From: Blautia sp. MSJ-9
Lineage (GTDB): Bacteria; Bacillota; Clostridia; Lachnospirales; Lachnospiraceae
Assembly: GCF_018919065.1 (NCBI RefSeq)
Contig: NZ_JAHLQG010000057.1
Span: 1 to 64,000, forward strand
Direction of reading: 5' to 3'
Length of the DNA: 64,000 bases
In this document: piece after piece, positions 15,695 to 23,869 of the stretch
How the letters are laid out: each line of letters begins with the position of its first letter
Numbering within the stretch: the stretch's first letter is position 1
Made by a program: the position numbers and the translations under genes
The notes under the pieces: generated by a model
Database searches by the model: none
Told to the model about the DNA's origin: nothing
What the model saw: only the letters and a program-made list of their open reading frames with translations

Positions 15695-17112
15695 TATTTC
15701 GTTCCTCCTTTTCCTTTTGCCTGTTCAGCCATTTTGATACTCTTTACTGTTTTCTGAACTAACTCCTCCAGAGAAATGGTTCTGTATTCTCCCCTCATGT
15801 AGGTGTCCAGCCTGGAAAAAGCCGGATGGATCAGTTCAGCGGGAATCGCTTTGGTTCCCTGTTGAATTGCCAGAAGCGGCATGATCATTCCCGCATTGCA
15901 GTCCACATCAACACCACACATGGTAATGATATGAAGTGTCTCACGGAAATCGCCGTTTCCATATATTAATGCGATGATCTCGCAGCAGGCATTCGGGTAC
16001 GCATGGATCCAGTTGTACTTATGGAACTTGTCCATACATGCCTTTAATGCATCCTGCCAGTGCTCATAACGTATACAGCAGTCATACGCATAAGAGATCA
16101 CCGAATAATATTCACTGTCTTTCGGAATCAGATCTATGGAAGTTCTCACCACATTCCGGATATCCGTATCCACAAATGCCAGTGAAGTCATCACTGCGTT
16201 GAAAACTTCTCCAAGAATTCCGTTGTTCGCATGGGAAACCTCTCCGTCCCTCCATGCAAGCATTGCTGCGATATAAGGTTTCCCTGGTGCCGCCATGCCG
16301 CATACACCGGCTCTCATCTGAGCCCCGATCCATTCATTGAACGGATTACAATGTGTACCGCTCTCCGGCGGGAAAATCCCATTCTTGATATTGCGGATCG
16401 CCAGTTCCTCAGCAGACCATCCACAAGGGATCAGTCCCACCCAGGCAAGTGCAATATCCTCCGAGGTTACCTCATATCCTTTCTTTGAAAATGCATCCAG
16501 AAATGCAAGTTCAAAAGTTATATCATCATTATATGTATTGGGCTCTCTCAAAAATCCCTTTACATCTCCAAAAGCCTTAACTAAATTCTCGCTGGTATAG
16601 CCCTCGACCATAGTTCCCATGGCACCGCCCACCAGCTGCGCAAGCCACCCTGCGTGGATCTTGTCCGCAAACTCCTCTGTTGTACAGTCTACAGAAACTG
16701 CCTCCGGAAAAATGACCTGCTCTTCATACTCCTCAAAGGAGTGATAATACCTGTAATTCCAGTAAGGCGATGTCTCATCTTTCACTGCATGTGCCAGTTC
16801 TCTTCGAAGCTGTGCGGAAACCTGATGAAGTTTCACAAAGTCTCCTGCTTCATGTGCCGCAAGTCCTTCGTGTAAAAGCTGATAGCCTTTCTCACTGACC
16901 AGATAACCTCTGTTCTCCAACGCCTGGACCGCTGCCACCATGATCTTCTCCGGTGCTCCGGATCCCGGTACATTGCTGCCCCAGTCAAGAGACAGGTTGT
17001 CATCATAGAAACCAGACACATCTACGTTATCCGTCCATGTCTGCTCTTCTTCGCTGCGGATCACGGGCTGTGCATTATGAAAAATCTCCTGTGCCATCTC
17101 CCATGCTTTCAT
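15694..17112 (-). CDS. ADP-ribosylglycohydrolase family protein
   Basis: This 472-residue protein has the DraG-like all-helical hydrolase domain (about residues 155-465) behind an extra N-terminal region of about 150 residues. Metal-site motifs are visible as GGAMGTMVEGYTSEN, NDDITFELAFLDAF and CGVDVDCNAGMIMP, the last corresponding to the family's DxDT/N metal ligands. Members cleave ADP-ribose from proteins or hydrolyse related N- or O-glycosides. It is the first gene of the nucleoside importer operon, which suggests a small-molecule glycoside substrate rather than protein de-ADP-ribosylation. The start at 17112 follows AAAGGAG. Substrate is inferred only from context. Confidence 0.82.
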   Translation of the reverse strand: MKAWEMAQEIFHNAQPVIRSEEEQTWTDNVDVSGFYDDNLSLDWGSNVPGSGAPEKIMVAAVQALENRGYLVSEKGYQLLHEGLAAHEAGDFVKLHQVSAQLRRELAHAVKDETSPYWNYRYYHSFEEYEEQVIFPEAVSVDCTTEEFADKIHAGWLAQLVGGAMGTMVEGYTSENLVKAFGDVKGFLREPNTYNDDITFELAFLDAFSKKGYEVTSEDIALAWVGLIPCGWSAEELAIRNIKNGIFPPESGTHCNPFNEWIGAQMRAGVCGMAAPGKPYIAAMLAWRDGEVSHANNGILGEVFNAVMTSLAFVDTDIRNVVRTSIDLIPKDSEYYSVISYAYDCCIRYEHWQDALKACMDKFHKYNWIHAYPNACCEIIALIYGNGDFRETLHIITMCGVDVDCNAGMIMPLLAIQQGTKAIPAELIHPAFSRLDTYMRGEYRTISLEELVQKTVKSIKMAEQAKGKGGTK

Positions 17113-17513
17113 AGGTTTGTCTCCTTTTTTTGGTGTTATTGACCAGAATATTGATGTTTTCGTCAATATTTTAGTTTAATATATCTATTGTAACTTACTT
17201 TCAAAAGAATTTCCACCCTTTTTTCTGACAAAAAATATATATTTTGGTGATTCTGAAAATACTTTCTTTCATTTCAGCCAGTTTCACTCTCATATTTAGA
17301 TATCTTCCCGATTTTCGAAAATAATTGTCTGATAATTTTCTCAAAGGACTGGCAAGCCGCATTTTTTTCCTGTATAATAGCGTGATACAATGTTAACTGC
17401 ATATGATATTTTCATTTTTCTTTATGAAAATATCACCCGGGGATTTCTGTCAGTTACAGATAAACGACAGTCATCCCGTAACATTTTACTATTTAGGAGG
17501 AGGAAATCTTTTT
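17113..17513. other. Divergent AT-rich promoter region
   Basis: No gene is seen. On the plus strand a TATAAT lies at 17373-17378 with only a weak -35 (TGGCAA at 17350), probably driving the YdcZ pair. The leftward operon promoter was not pinned down. Confidence 0.35.
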
Positions 17514-17936
17514 ATGTACGCATTTTTTACTCTGCTTGCAGGTGCCTGCCAGTCTGCCATGGGCAGTCTGAACCGCATGCTCACAGATTATGTGGGCATG
17601 TTCGGCATGAGTCTTGTAGTTCACGCTGTCGGCGGTATTCTTCTGATCCTGTACATGAAGCTGTACTGCCATGAAAAATTAAAAATTTCCGGAATGCCAT
17701 GGTACCTGTATTCTGCAGGATTCTTCGGCATCTTTCTGGTTGTCACTTCCAGTTACTGTATCGGAGCCCTCGGAGTATCCGTCATGACCTGTCTCTCTGT
17801 TACAGGACAGCTTGTGATCTCCGCAGTGATCGACCACTTCGGCTGGTTCGGAGTTCCTAAGATCCCGTTCAACCTGAAGCGTCTTCCCTGCTTCGCACTG
17901 ATCCTGATCGGACTGATCATCATCAATCTTTCATGA
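17514..17936 (+). CDS. YdcZ-type (DUF606) DMT transporter subunit, first of a pair
   Basis: This 140-residue membrane protein has four to five hydrophobic segments, half the size of an EamA transporter. MYAFFTLLAGACQSAMGSLN at the N terminus and GVSVMTCLSVTGQLVISAVI near residue 95 match the YdcZ family (PF04657). AGGAGGAGG precedes the start at 17514. It is followed after 13 bases by a second member, so the two probably assemble as an antiparallel heterodimer, as in paired small transporters. The substrate is unknown; the nucleoside locus context is suggestive only. Confidence 0.82.
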   Translation: MYAFFTLLAGACQSAMGSLNRMLTDYVGMFGMSLVVHAVGGILLILYMKLYCHEKLKISGMPWYLYSAGFFGIFLVVTSSYCIGALGVSVMTCLSVTGQLVISAVIDHFGWFGVPKIPFNLKRLPCFALILIGLIIINLS

Positions 17937-17949
17937 AAGGAGCTTCGAT

Positions 17950-18390
17950 ATGGCATTTGTACTTACTCTGGCATTCGTAAACGGATGCGCAACTGTAATC
18001 TCAAAGATGATCAATTACCGCTGTACCAAATATCTCGGAACAAATAATGGTTCCCTTGTAAACTACATCGTTGCTACAGTGTTATCTTTTATTCTTCTGC
18101 TGGTATCCACCAGATTCTCCGTGGATCTGTATTCTTTCGGACAGGCACCGTGGTGGGCTTACCTTGGAGGTGCATTCGGGATCGTGGCATTTATCATTTC
18201 CATGATCACCCTCTCACACCTCAAGGTTATGGAATCCACCATTCTCCTGCTGGTTGGTCAGTTAACCGCAGGTATTCTCTTCGATGCTCTGATGTTCCAG
18301 AATATCAGCCTTAAGAAAATCCTTGGCATCGTTCTTGTTGCCGCAGGTATTATCTGGGACAATCGGATTTCGCACGGTCCTGAGCAATAA
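17950..18390 (+). CDS. YdcZ-type (DUF606) DMT transporter subunit, second of a pair
   Basis: This 146-residue protein has the same fold as its upstream neighbour but is clearly diverged: [20 protein letters not shown] near the N terminus, [20 protein letters not shown] in the middle and [19 protein letters not shown] near residue 100. GAAAGGAG lies before the start. The 3' end runs 41 bases into the convergent uridine phosphorylase gene (18350-18390), so there is no room for a separate terminator between the two transcripts. Confidence 0.82.
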   Translation: MAFVLTLAFVNGCATVISKMINYRCTKYLGTNNGSLVNYIVATVLSFILLLVSTRFSVDLYSFGQAPWWAYLGGAFGIVAFIISMITLSHLKVMESTILLLVGQLTAGILFDALMFQNISLKKILGIVLVAAGIIWDNRISHGPEQ

Positions 18391-19138
18391 GCAGTCTCAG
18401 TGCTCCCACACCCACGCGCACAGCCATGTCTGTGTCGTGGCACTGCGGGTTGTCCATTCCTCTCTTCGCTCTCTCCTGATTACCTACAGCAAGAAAAGCT
18501 GCACCGCAGCGAACTCTCAGATAGCTGCCTACTGTGAAAAGAGCAGCTGATTCCATTTCAGATGCAAGGCATCCAAGTCTCATCCATGCTTCCCATTTAT
18601 TTTCAAGTTCATAACTTACAGGTTTTGTCTGTGGTGAATGCTGTCCATAGAAAGAATCTTTACTCTGTACAACACCTGTATGATAATTGCATCCCATTTC
18701 TTTTGCAGATTCTACCAGAGCATTGACCACGTCCAGGTTTGCCACTGCCGGAAATTCGATCGGTGCGTATTCTTTACTTGTTCCCTCCATACGGATAGAA
18801 CCGGTTGCCACGATAATGTCGCCGCCTTTTACCTCAAGGTCCATGCCGCCGCAGGTTCCTACTCTGATAAAGGTATCTGCGCCGCACTGTACCAGTTCTT
18901 CCAGTGCGATAGATGTGGACGGACCACCGATCCCTGTAGAGGTTACGCTGACTTTCTCTCCGTCCAGATAGCCTGTGTAGGTTACAAATTCTCTCTTATC
19001 TGCGATCTGTACCGGATCATCGAAATATTTGGCGATTGCCGCACATCTCTTCGGATCTCCTGGCATAAGTACATATTTGCCTACCTCTCCCGGTGCTACA
19101 TCAATGTGAAATGCTCTTCCGTTGTCTGAATAAACCAT
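18350..19138 (-). CDS. udp: Uridine phosphorylase
   Basis: This 262-residue nucleoside phosphorylase of the NP-I family converts uridine to uracil and ribose-1-phosphate. [18 protein letters not shown] near residue 23, [17 protein letters not shown] near 68, IRVGTCGG near 90, [13 protein letters not shown] near 157 and [10 protein letters not shown] near 191 are characteristic. The ATG follows AGAGAGG. It overlaps the convergent YdcZ-type gene by 41 bases at the 3' end. It completes pyrimidine nucleoside breakdown beside the nucleoside importer. Confidence 0.9.
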   Translation of the reverse strand: MVYSDNGRAFHIDVAPGEVGKYVLMPGDPKRCAAIAKYFDDPVQIADKREFVTYTGYLDGEKVSVTSTGIGGPSTSIALEELVQCGADTFIRVGTCGGMDLEVKGGDIIVATGSIRMEGTSKEYAPIEFPAVANLDVVNALVESAKEMGCNYHTGVVQSKDSFYGQHSPQTKPVSYELENKWEAWMRLGCLASEMESAALFTVGSYLRVRCGAAFLAVGNQERAKRGMDNPQCHDTDMAVRVGVGALRLLIAQDRAKSDCPR

Positions 19139-19251
19139 AACTTGTCCTCTCTTTCCTTTTTATGTTTTATTTTGAAATTTTGTTTTAACTTCGGCACATA
19201 TATTTTTCATATGCTCTTTAAACTGAATTAAGTAAGTTTGATACTTCAATC

Positions 19252-19263
19252 ACAAATATTTGT
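19252..19263. promoter_or_regulatory. Perfect palindrome in the udp leader region
   Basis: ACAAATATTTGT is a 12-base perfect palindrome lying between a possible minus-strand -10 (TATTAT, near 19277) and the udp start. Its position would suit a repressor site. It may also be chance in AT-rich sequence. Confidence 0.3.
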
Positions 19264-19372
19264 TGACCAATTCCCTATAATATCACACAGAAAATATCTG
19301 CATTTATCATGCCTGAGTTTTTTCAATGGCATTAATTCCGTCTTAATTTCGCACTTTTAATATTGCTATTAG

Positions 19373-19978
19373 TTACTCAGCGCACAGACGGCTGCATACT
19401 GTTTTTGTCTCGTCAATAGCTTCACGCAGAATCTCTTCTCCATCCAGTTCCTGGATATCAATCCCATCTGCATATACGCAGGCATATTCATCAATTCCAA
19501 AGAACTTGCACAGAGCCTCCATATAGGTGCTTCCCTGCTCCATATCGCTGTCTGCCCAGATTCCTCCACGTGTAGTAAGGAAAAGCATCCATTTCGCCTT
19601 ACAGAGACCATACAGGCCCTCTTCATTGCATCCAAAGGTAATGCCCTCTGCGGATACATTCTCAATGTAAACCTTGAGAACTGCCGGAACGCTCAGATCC
19701 CAGAACGGGGCAGCTATGATCATTCCATCTGCCTCACGGAACTGATTCCCGTACTTAAATACCGGTGCATCATACTCTTTCTTTGCCAGAAGCTCATCAC
19801 GTTCTCTCAATGTCTCTGTCTTCCAGTACATTAAATCCAGATCCATAAGGTTCAAAATCTCCAGATTCCAGTCCGGATGTTCTTTTCTTACAGTGTCCAG
19901 CGCTGCATCCAGAAGTTTCTTTGTTCTGGATTCTTCTCTGCGGACACACGCATCGATCACAAGAATTGTTTTTTTCAA
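19373..19978 (-). CDS. Flavodoxin-like fold NAD(P)H-dependent reductase (azoreductase/NADPH quinone type)
   Basis: This 201-residue protein has the flavodoxin-fold pattern. An N-terminal strand plus phosphate loop (ILVIDACVRREESRTKKLLD) is followed by the PFWDLSVPAVLKVYIENV segment typical of AcpD/FMN-dependent NADH reductases, and LFLTTRGGIW in the FMN-binding region. It probably uses FMN to transfer two electrons to quinones or azo compounds. AGGAGG precedes the start. It is separated from udp by 234 bases without a clear shared promoter. Confidence 0.82.
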   Translation of the reverse strand: MKKTILVIDACVRREESRTKKLLDAALDTVRKEHPDWNLEILNLMDLDLMYWKTETLRERDELLAKKEYDAPVFKYGNQFREADGMIIAAPFWDLSVPAVLKVYIENVSAEGITFGCNEEGLYGLCKAKWMLFLTTRGGIWADSDMEQGSTYMEALCKFFGIDEYACVYADGIDIQELDGEEILREAIDETKTVCSRLCAE

Positions 19979-20090
19979 AACATTTCCTCCTGTTTTTTCA
20001 TATTTATTTTTTACATTGTTTATTTTGCATACAATTATATAGGTTTTCAGATTTTTTTACAATCAAAATAGCCCAAAATGTCGAAAACAA

Positions 20091-20142
20091 AATAAGCCCT
20101 TTGTTCACTACCGAAGTAATAAAACAAAGAGCTTATCGGATT
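20091..20142 (-). terminator. Intrinsic terminator of the sigma-like gene
   Basis: On the minus strand GATAAGCTCTTTGTT pairs with AACAAAGGGCTTAT, followed by TTTGTTTT. Confidence 0.75.
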
Positions 20143-20191
20143 TACTCAAATCAGGCAATTATTTTGTTATAAGCAAACAGCAAAACAGGAA

Positions 20192-20956
20192 TTATTTGTC
20201 ATCTCCGGTAAGACGTAAAACATCCCTGATTTCTTCTTCATCCATGTCAAGAATGATTGCCAGTTCCTCTACACTGAATTTTGAATTTTCGTCATCTTCA
20301 TCCTCTGTAAGTTCGCGGACTGCTGATTCCAGCTTTTCTACTTTTGCCACCAGATAATCATCTTCAAATTTTCTCTGGGTCTGTTCTTCAATAGCGTTAC
20401 GGATTCCTGCACGGATACGGCCGAGAAGCCATGTCTCATCCTTCTGTGCAGGTTCTTCCTCTCCCAGAGCCATCAGAAGGCTTATATTTGCCTCCTGGAT
20501 CAGATCAGCAATGAAAATCTCCTCACAGTTCATTTCGACTGCCATTTCGGCCGCTGAGCGCAGATATTTCTGTGAAAGTTCCGCCTGCGCCAATGCATCG
20601 CCCTGAGAGAGCAATGCAAAGAGCTCTTCCGCACCTCTTTCTCCCTGTGCCTGTTCATCAAGACCTTCCAGATATTCTTTCAGATATGCCTCTTCTTCCG
20701 GGGTAAGAGGTACTTTCGTTTCCTCTTGTTCAGACGCAGCTTCCGTTTCTTCCTGATGTGCTGCTGCAATAGCTTCTGCACCTTCAATGGAAATTCCTTT
20801 TAATTTCAGATACTGCAGGATCTTAATCAGCTGTGATTTGTCCAGGTCCAGTTCTCCGAAACACTCTTTTATCTGTTCCGGCTTCAGTACCTTGCCGTTC
20901 TTTTCTCCAAGCTCACAGACTTCTGTAAGTTTCTGCTGAAATTTCTGTATATCCAT
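20192..20956 (-). CDS. Truncated sigma-70-like protein without a visible region 4
   Basis: The 254-residue acidic protein starts with a region like sigma 1.1 (residues 1-55; FGELDLDKSQLIKILQYL and LKLKGISIEG). A glutamate-rich linker follows. Next comes a segment resembling sigma region 2 (about 115-185; AELSQKYLRSAAEMAVEM and IADLIQEANISLLMALGE), and then a region 3-like helix pair (FSVEELAIILDMDEEEIRDV). No region 4 helix-turn-helix for -35 recognition follows; the protein ends at TGDDK. It may be a specialised sigma factor, an anti-sigma-like competitor or a degenerate paralogue. It is a single gene with its own terminator. Confidence 0.65.
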   Translation of the reverse strand: MDIQKFQQKLTEVCELGEKNGKVLKPEQIKECFGELDLDKSQLIKILQYLKLKGISIEGAEAIAAAHQEETEAASEQEETKVPLTPEEEAYLKEYLEGLDEQAQGERGAEELFALLSQGDALAQAELSQKYLRSAAEMAVEMNCEEIFIADLIQEANISLLMALGEEEPAQKDETWLLGRIRAGIRNAIEEQTQRKFEDDYLVAKVEKLESAVRELTEDEDDENSKFSVEELAIILDMDEEEIRDVLRLTGDDK

Positions 20957-21174
20957 ATTTTCGATCTCCTTATTCTTAATATTCTCATGTTTTAAACATC
21001 GACCAGACAGTTCCGGGGATCCTTTACCTGCTGATCAGGCAGATAAAATATTTCGTTTCCCTGTTCGATCAAATCCATTCACAAATTATAACTATTCAAT
21101 CCCTTCATAGCAGACTGCAAAATAGCTATTGTAAATTAAATATACAACAAAATATTTCCTCTGTAAAACAGAAA

Positions 21175-21197
21175 AAGTACCGTCTTAACCGGTACTT
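21175..21197 (-). terminator. Terminator of the tRNA operon
   Basis: AAGTACCG (21175-21182) and CGGTACTT (21190-21197) form the stem, and the minus-strand continuation is T-rich (TTTTTCTG). Confidence 0.85.
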
Positions 21198-21207
21198 CTT
21201 CTGTGAA

Positions 21208-21288
21208 TGCGGATAACAGGACTTGAACCTGCACGGGAAGCCCACTGGTACCTAAAACCAGCGCGTCTGCCAATTCCGCCATATCCGC
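21208..21288 (-). tRNA. tRNA-Leu (anticodon TAG)
   Basis: The acceptor pair GCGGATA/TATCCGC closes the molecule. The anticodon stem CTGG/CCAG encloses TTTAGGT with TAG, a variable arm of class II type is present, and the T-loop reads GGTTCAAGTCC. CCA is not encoded. It is the last tRNA of the seven-gene operon. Confidence 0.95.
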
Positions 21289-21419
21289 ATCTCATTATAA
21301 ATATTTTATGCTTTTACTATTTCATAAAAGCATTCCGTAAGTTTCCGGTTTCAAAAATAACTTTACCGGTACCTCCGAAAAATAAAATAGCGGAAACCTA
21401 TGATTAAGATTTCCGCTAA

Positions 21420-21492
21420 TGAAGCATCGGGGATTCGAACCCCGGACAACTTGATTAAAAGTCAAGTGCTCTACCGACTGAGCTAATGCTCC
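21420..21492 (-). tRNA. tRNA-Lys (anticodon TTT)
   Basis: Acceptor GGAGCAT with ATGCTTC, D-arm TAGCTCAGTCGGTAGAGC, anticodon loop CTTTTAA with TTT, and T-loop GGTTCGAATCC. CCA is not encoded. Confidence 0.95.
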
Positions 21493-21501
21493 ATATTAAG
21501 A

Positions 21502-21573
21502 CTGGGCTAGCTGGATTCGAACCAGCGAATGCAGCAGTCAAAGTGCTGTGCCTTACCGCTTGGCGATAGCCCA
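21502..21573 (-). tRNA. tRNA-Gln (anticodon TTG)
   Basis: Acceptor TGGGCTA with TAGCCCA, D-arm CGCCAAGCGGTAAGGC, anticodon loop CTTTGAC with TTG. The U1-A72 type end and discriminator G are typical for Gln. Confidence 0.95.
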
Positions 21574-21582
21574 AAGGCGAAG

Positions 21583-21657
21583 GGTGGATACAGGGATTCG
21601 AACCCTGGGCCTCCAGAGCCACAATCTGGCGCGCTAACCAACTGCGCTATACCCACC
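21583..21657 (-). tRNA. tRNA-His (anticodon GTG)
   Basis: Acceptor GTGGGTA with TATCCAC, an extra 5' G opposite discriminator C as required for His, and anticodon loop TTGTGGC with GTG. Confidence 0.95.
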
Positions 21658-21661
21658 ACAG

Positions 21662-21735
<74 letters not shown>

Positions 21736-21756
21736 ATCTCTCTGTGCATACAGAGA

Positions 21757-21827
21757 AGCGGGTGATGGGAATCGAACCCACGTATCTAGCTTGGAAGGCT
21801 AGTGTTCTACCATTGAACTACACCCGC
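21757..21827 (-). tRNA. tRNA-Gly (anticodon TCC)
   Basis: Acceptor GCGGGTG with CACCCGC, D-arm TAGTTCAATGGTAGAAC, anticodon loop CTTCCAA with TCC. The 71-base length is usual for Gly. Confidence 0.95.
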
Positions 21828-21862
21828 ATTTCGCTGAAACGGTAATGTTGTTGTTACAGCAG

Positions 21863-21937
21863 TCGGGGTGACAGGATTCGAACCTGCGGCCTCCTGGTCC
21901 CAAACCAGGCGCTCTAGCCAAACTGAGCCACACCCCG
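21863..21937 (-). tRNA. tRNA-Pro (anticodon TGG)
   Basis: Acceptor CGGGGTG with CACCCCG, anticodon loop TTTGGGA with TGG, and discriminator A. It is the promoter-proximal gene of the operon. Confidence 0.95.
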
Positions 21938-21983
21938 CTGTTTTTCTTTATTTATTTGTGCTTCGTTGTCCGACGCAAGACAT

Positions 21984-22012
21984 ATTATATGGTAACCCAC
22001 CCTAAATGTCAA
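21984..22012 (-). promoter_or_regulatory. Consensus sigma-A promoter of the tRNA operon
   Basis: On the minus strand TTGACA (complement of 22007-22012) and TATAAT (complement of 21984-21989) are separated by exactly 17 bases. Transcription should begin about 45 bases before tRNA-Pro. Confidence 0.9.
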
Positions 22013-22317
22013 CACTTTTTTTCAATTTTTTTTGATTTTTTTTGAAAAAGTGATTTTTCAAGGTCAAAAAAATTCCGCAAAGCCAGTAAAATCAAGGGTT
22101 TTCGGGGTTTTAACTTTTTTGAAAAAAGTTGAGATTTTTTTATAAAAAATGGGTTTTCGGAGTGGTTTTTATAATTTTTTGTAAAAAAATATTTTATTTA
22201 CACAATAAAAAAATCTTAATTTTTTTTACTTTTTTTCTCATATTTTTTCTGAGTCAAAATAAAATATCGTTTTATTTGTACTACTTTTTTTATTTTTCAT
22301 TTTAAATATTTTGATTT
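22013..22317. other. Extremely AT-rich spacer
   Basis: About 300 bases of A- and T-runs with no credible reading frame, between the tRNA promoter and the 53-bp repeat array. It could act as an UP-element or a curved DNA region. Confidence 0.5.
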
Positions 22318-22625
22318 AGAACAGAAAAAGCCCAATTACGGTCAACTAAAATTTAGAGGATTCTTGACCTAATCTTAGAAAAATGTAATTACAGTCATAT
22401 AATAACGCGGAAACTTTTGACTTAAACTTAGAAAAATACAATTACAATCAATTAAACATGAAAATTTGTTGATCTGAAACAGAGAAATTACAATAACAGT
22501 CAATTAGAAATAGAAGTATTCTTGACCTAAAATACAGAAAACAGAAATATGATCAACGTATAAAGCAATTATAGTTGACTATATTGAATAAACTTCCCAA
22601 TTCCGGTCAATTTACATATACATAT
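22318..22625. repeat. Degenerate 53-bp tandem repeat array with inverted GTCAA/TTGAC motifs
   Basis: A GTCAA-like motif (GTCAA, GTCAT or ATCAA) recurs at 22341, 22394, 22447, 22499, 22552 and 22606. A TTGAC/TTGAT motif recurs at 22364, 22417, 22469, 22522 and 22575. Successive distances are 52-54 bases, about five helical turns, so about five and a half units lie in phase. Between the motifs the units share AATTACAGTCAA, then TTGACCTAA and TTAGAAAAA, but have diverged strongly. There is no spacer/repeat pattern as in CRISPR and no reading frame. Confidence 0.75.
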
Positions 22626-22677
22626 TTATTTTTCAACTTATCATTTCATATTTTTCCTTAATTTTGTTTAGAAAATA

Positions 22678-22707
22678 AGGTTACCGCAATCTTATATGCA
22701 GTAACCT
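22678..22707 (-). terminator. Intrinsic terminator of the phosphodiesterase-ITPase pair
   Basis: GGTTACTGCATATAAG-type arm pairs with GCGGTAACC on the minus strand, followed by TTATTTTC. Confidence 0.75.
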
Positions 22708-22735
22708 CGCAAAAATCCATGCTCAAATAGTTTTA

Positions 22736-23215
22736 TTATAGATACCTGATCTCTACCTGAGGCGCTTTCCCCTGTTCCAGCTCCATAACCGCATAGCTCG
22801 GCATGCGGCCGCGCTGGCGTGGATAGGTAAGACTTCCGGGATTGATCACGAGAATTCCGTCCTCTTCTTCGATCACAGGCATATGCGTATGGCCGTACAT
22901 GGCGATCTGACAGTTATCTTCTCTGGCTTTCTCCACAAGTCTGTCATGATTTCTGGACACAAAATAATAGTGTCCATGTGTGACAAGCATCTTATGTCCT
23001 TCCAGTGTAATTTCCTCTTCATGTGAAAGATCTGTAAAAAAGTCATTGTTCCCTGCAACAATGATGCATGGGCACTCTGCCAGGGATTCAATAAAAATTT
23101 CTCTGCCTTCCACATCTCCACAATGGATCAGATAATCAAAAGGAGCCTCCCTAAGTACTGCCTCTTCCAGATTCTCATCTCGTCCATGAGTATCGCTGAC
23201 AATCAGTACCTTCAT
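22736..23215 (-). CDS. YfcE/MJ0936-family metallophosphodiesterase
   Basis: The 159-residue calcineurin-like phosphoesterase shows all family metal motifs: VSDTHG (residues 7-12), HCGDVEG (about 31), AGNNDF (about 53), THGHYY (about 78), MYGHTHMP (about 105) and NPGSLTYPR. It probably hydrolyses phosphodiesters; the physiological substrate is not known. It overlaps the ITPase stop region by four bases (ATGA), forming an operon with it. Confidence 0.9.
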   Translation of the reverse strand: MKVLIVSDTHGRDENLEEAVLREAPFDYLIHCGDVEGREIFIESLAECPCIIVAGNNDFFTDLSHEEEITLEGHKMLVTHGHYYFVSRNHDRLVEKAREDNCQIAMYGHTHMPVIEEEDGILVINPGSLTYPRQRGRMPSYAVMELEQGKAPQVEIRYL

Positions 23216-23796
23216 TGCAGTTCTTCCTTTATGGCACGTAATGCCTTGCCTCTGTGACTGATCTTATTCTTTTCTTCCATAGAAAGTTCGGCTGATGTGC
23301 ATCCATACTCCGGCAGATAGAAAATCGGATCATAACCAAAGCCGTTCTCACCCTTCTCTTCGTAGCCAATACGGCCTTCCATTGTTCCACGTACTGTTTT
23401 TACACTTCCGTCCGGAAAAGCGGCTGCAACAGCGCATACGAACCTTGCAGTGCGTTTCTCGTCCGGCACACCATTCAGGCGTTCGATCAGATTTGCATTT
23501 TTGATGCGGTAGGAGGTGTCCTCACCCATATAACGTGCAGAATAGATTCCAGGTTCTTTATTCAGATAATCAATCTCAAGACCGGAATCATCCGCCAACG
23601 TGATCTCTCCTGTCATTTCACAGATGGTTTTTGCCTTGATCGTGGCATTTTCCTCAAATGTAGAACCATCTTCTACGATATCAGCATGAATCCCTGCTTC
23701 TTTCATGGAAACAACCTCTACATCCATATCTGCAAGGATTTCGCGGATTTCTTTCATTTTATCCTGATTTCCAGTGGCAAAAATTATTTTTTTCAT
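23212..23796 (-). CDS. rdgB: Non-canonical purine NTP pyrophosphatase (RdgB/HAM1, ITPase)
   Basis: The 194-residue enzyme converts (d)ITP and XTP to monophosphates, keeping deaminated purines out of nucleic acids. Motifs are FATGNQDKMKEIREIL at residue 5, EDGSTFEENATIKAKT near 47, LADDSGLEID near 67, PGIYSARYMG near 83, GFGYDPIFYLP near 148 and the C-terminal KNKISHRGKALRA. Length is normal. The following phosphodiesterase is coupled by a four-base overlap. Confidence 0.95.
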   Translation of the reverse strand: MKKIIFATGNQDKMKEIREILADMDVEVVSMKEAGIHADIVEDGSTFEENATIKAKTICEMTGEITLADDSGLEIDYLNKEPGIYSARYMGEDTSYRIKNANLIERLNGVPDEKRTARFVCAVAAAFPDGSVKTVRGTMEGRIGYEEKGENGFGYDPIFYLPEYGCTSAELSMEEKNKISHRGKALRAIKEELQ

Positions 23797-23869
23797 AATT
23801 TCTATTATGTCCTCTGTTTTACAAATTTTATGTTGTTACATTTTCCTGTGCCAGAATTTTATCTGCTGT

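Noticed and set aside
22318..22625. CRISPR array
   Set aside because: The period is regular but no invariant 23-45 bp repeat alternates with unique spacers, the drift is spread over the whole unit, and no cas gene is present.
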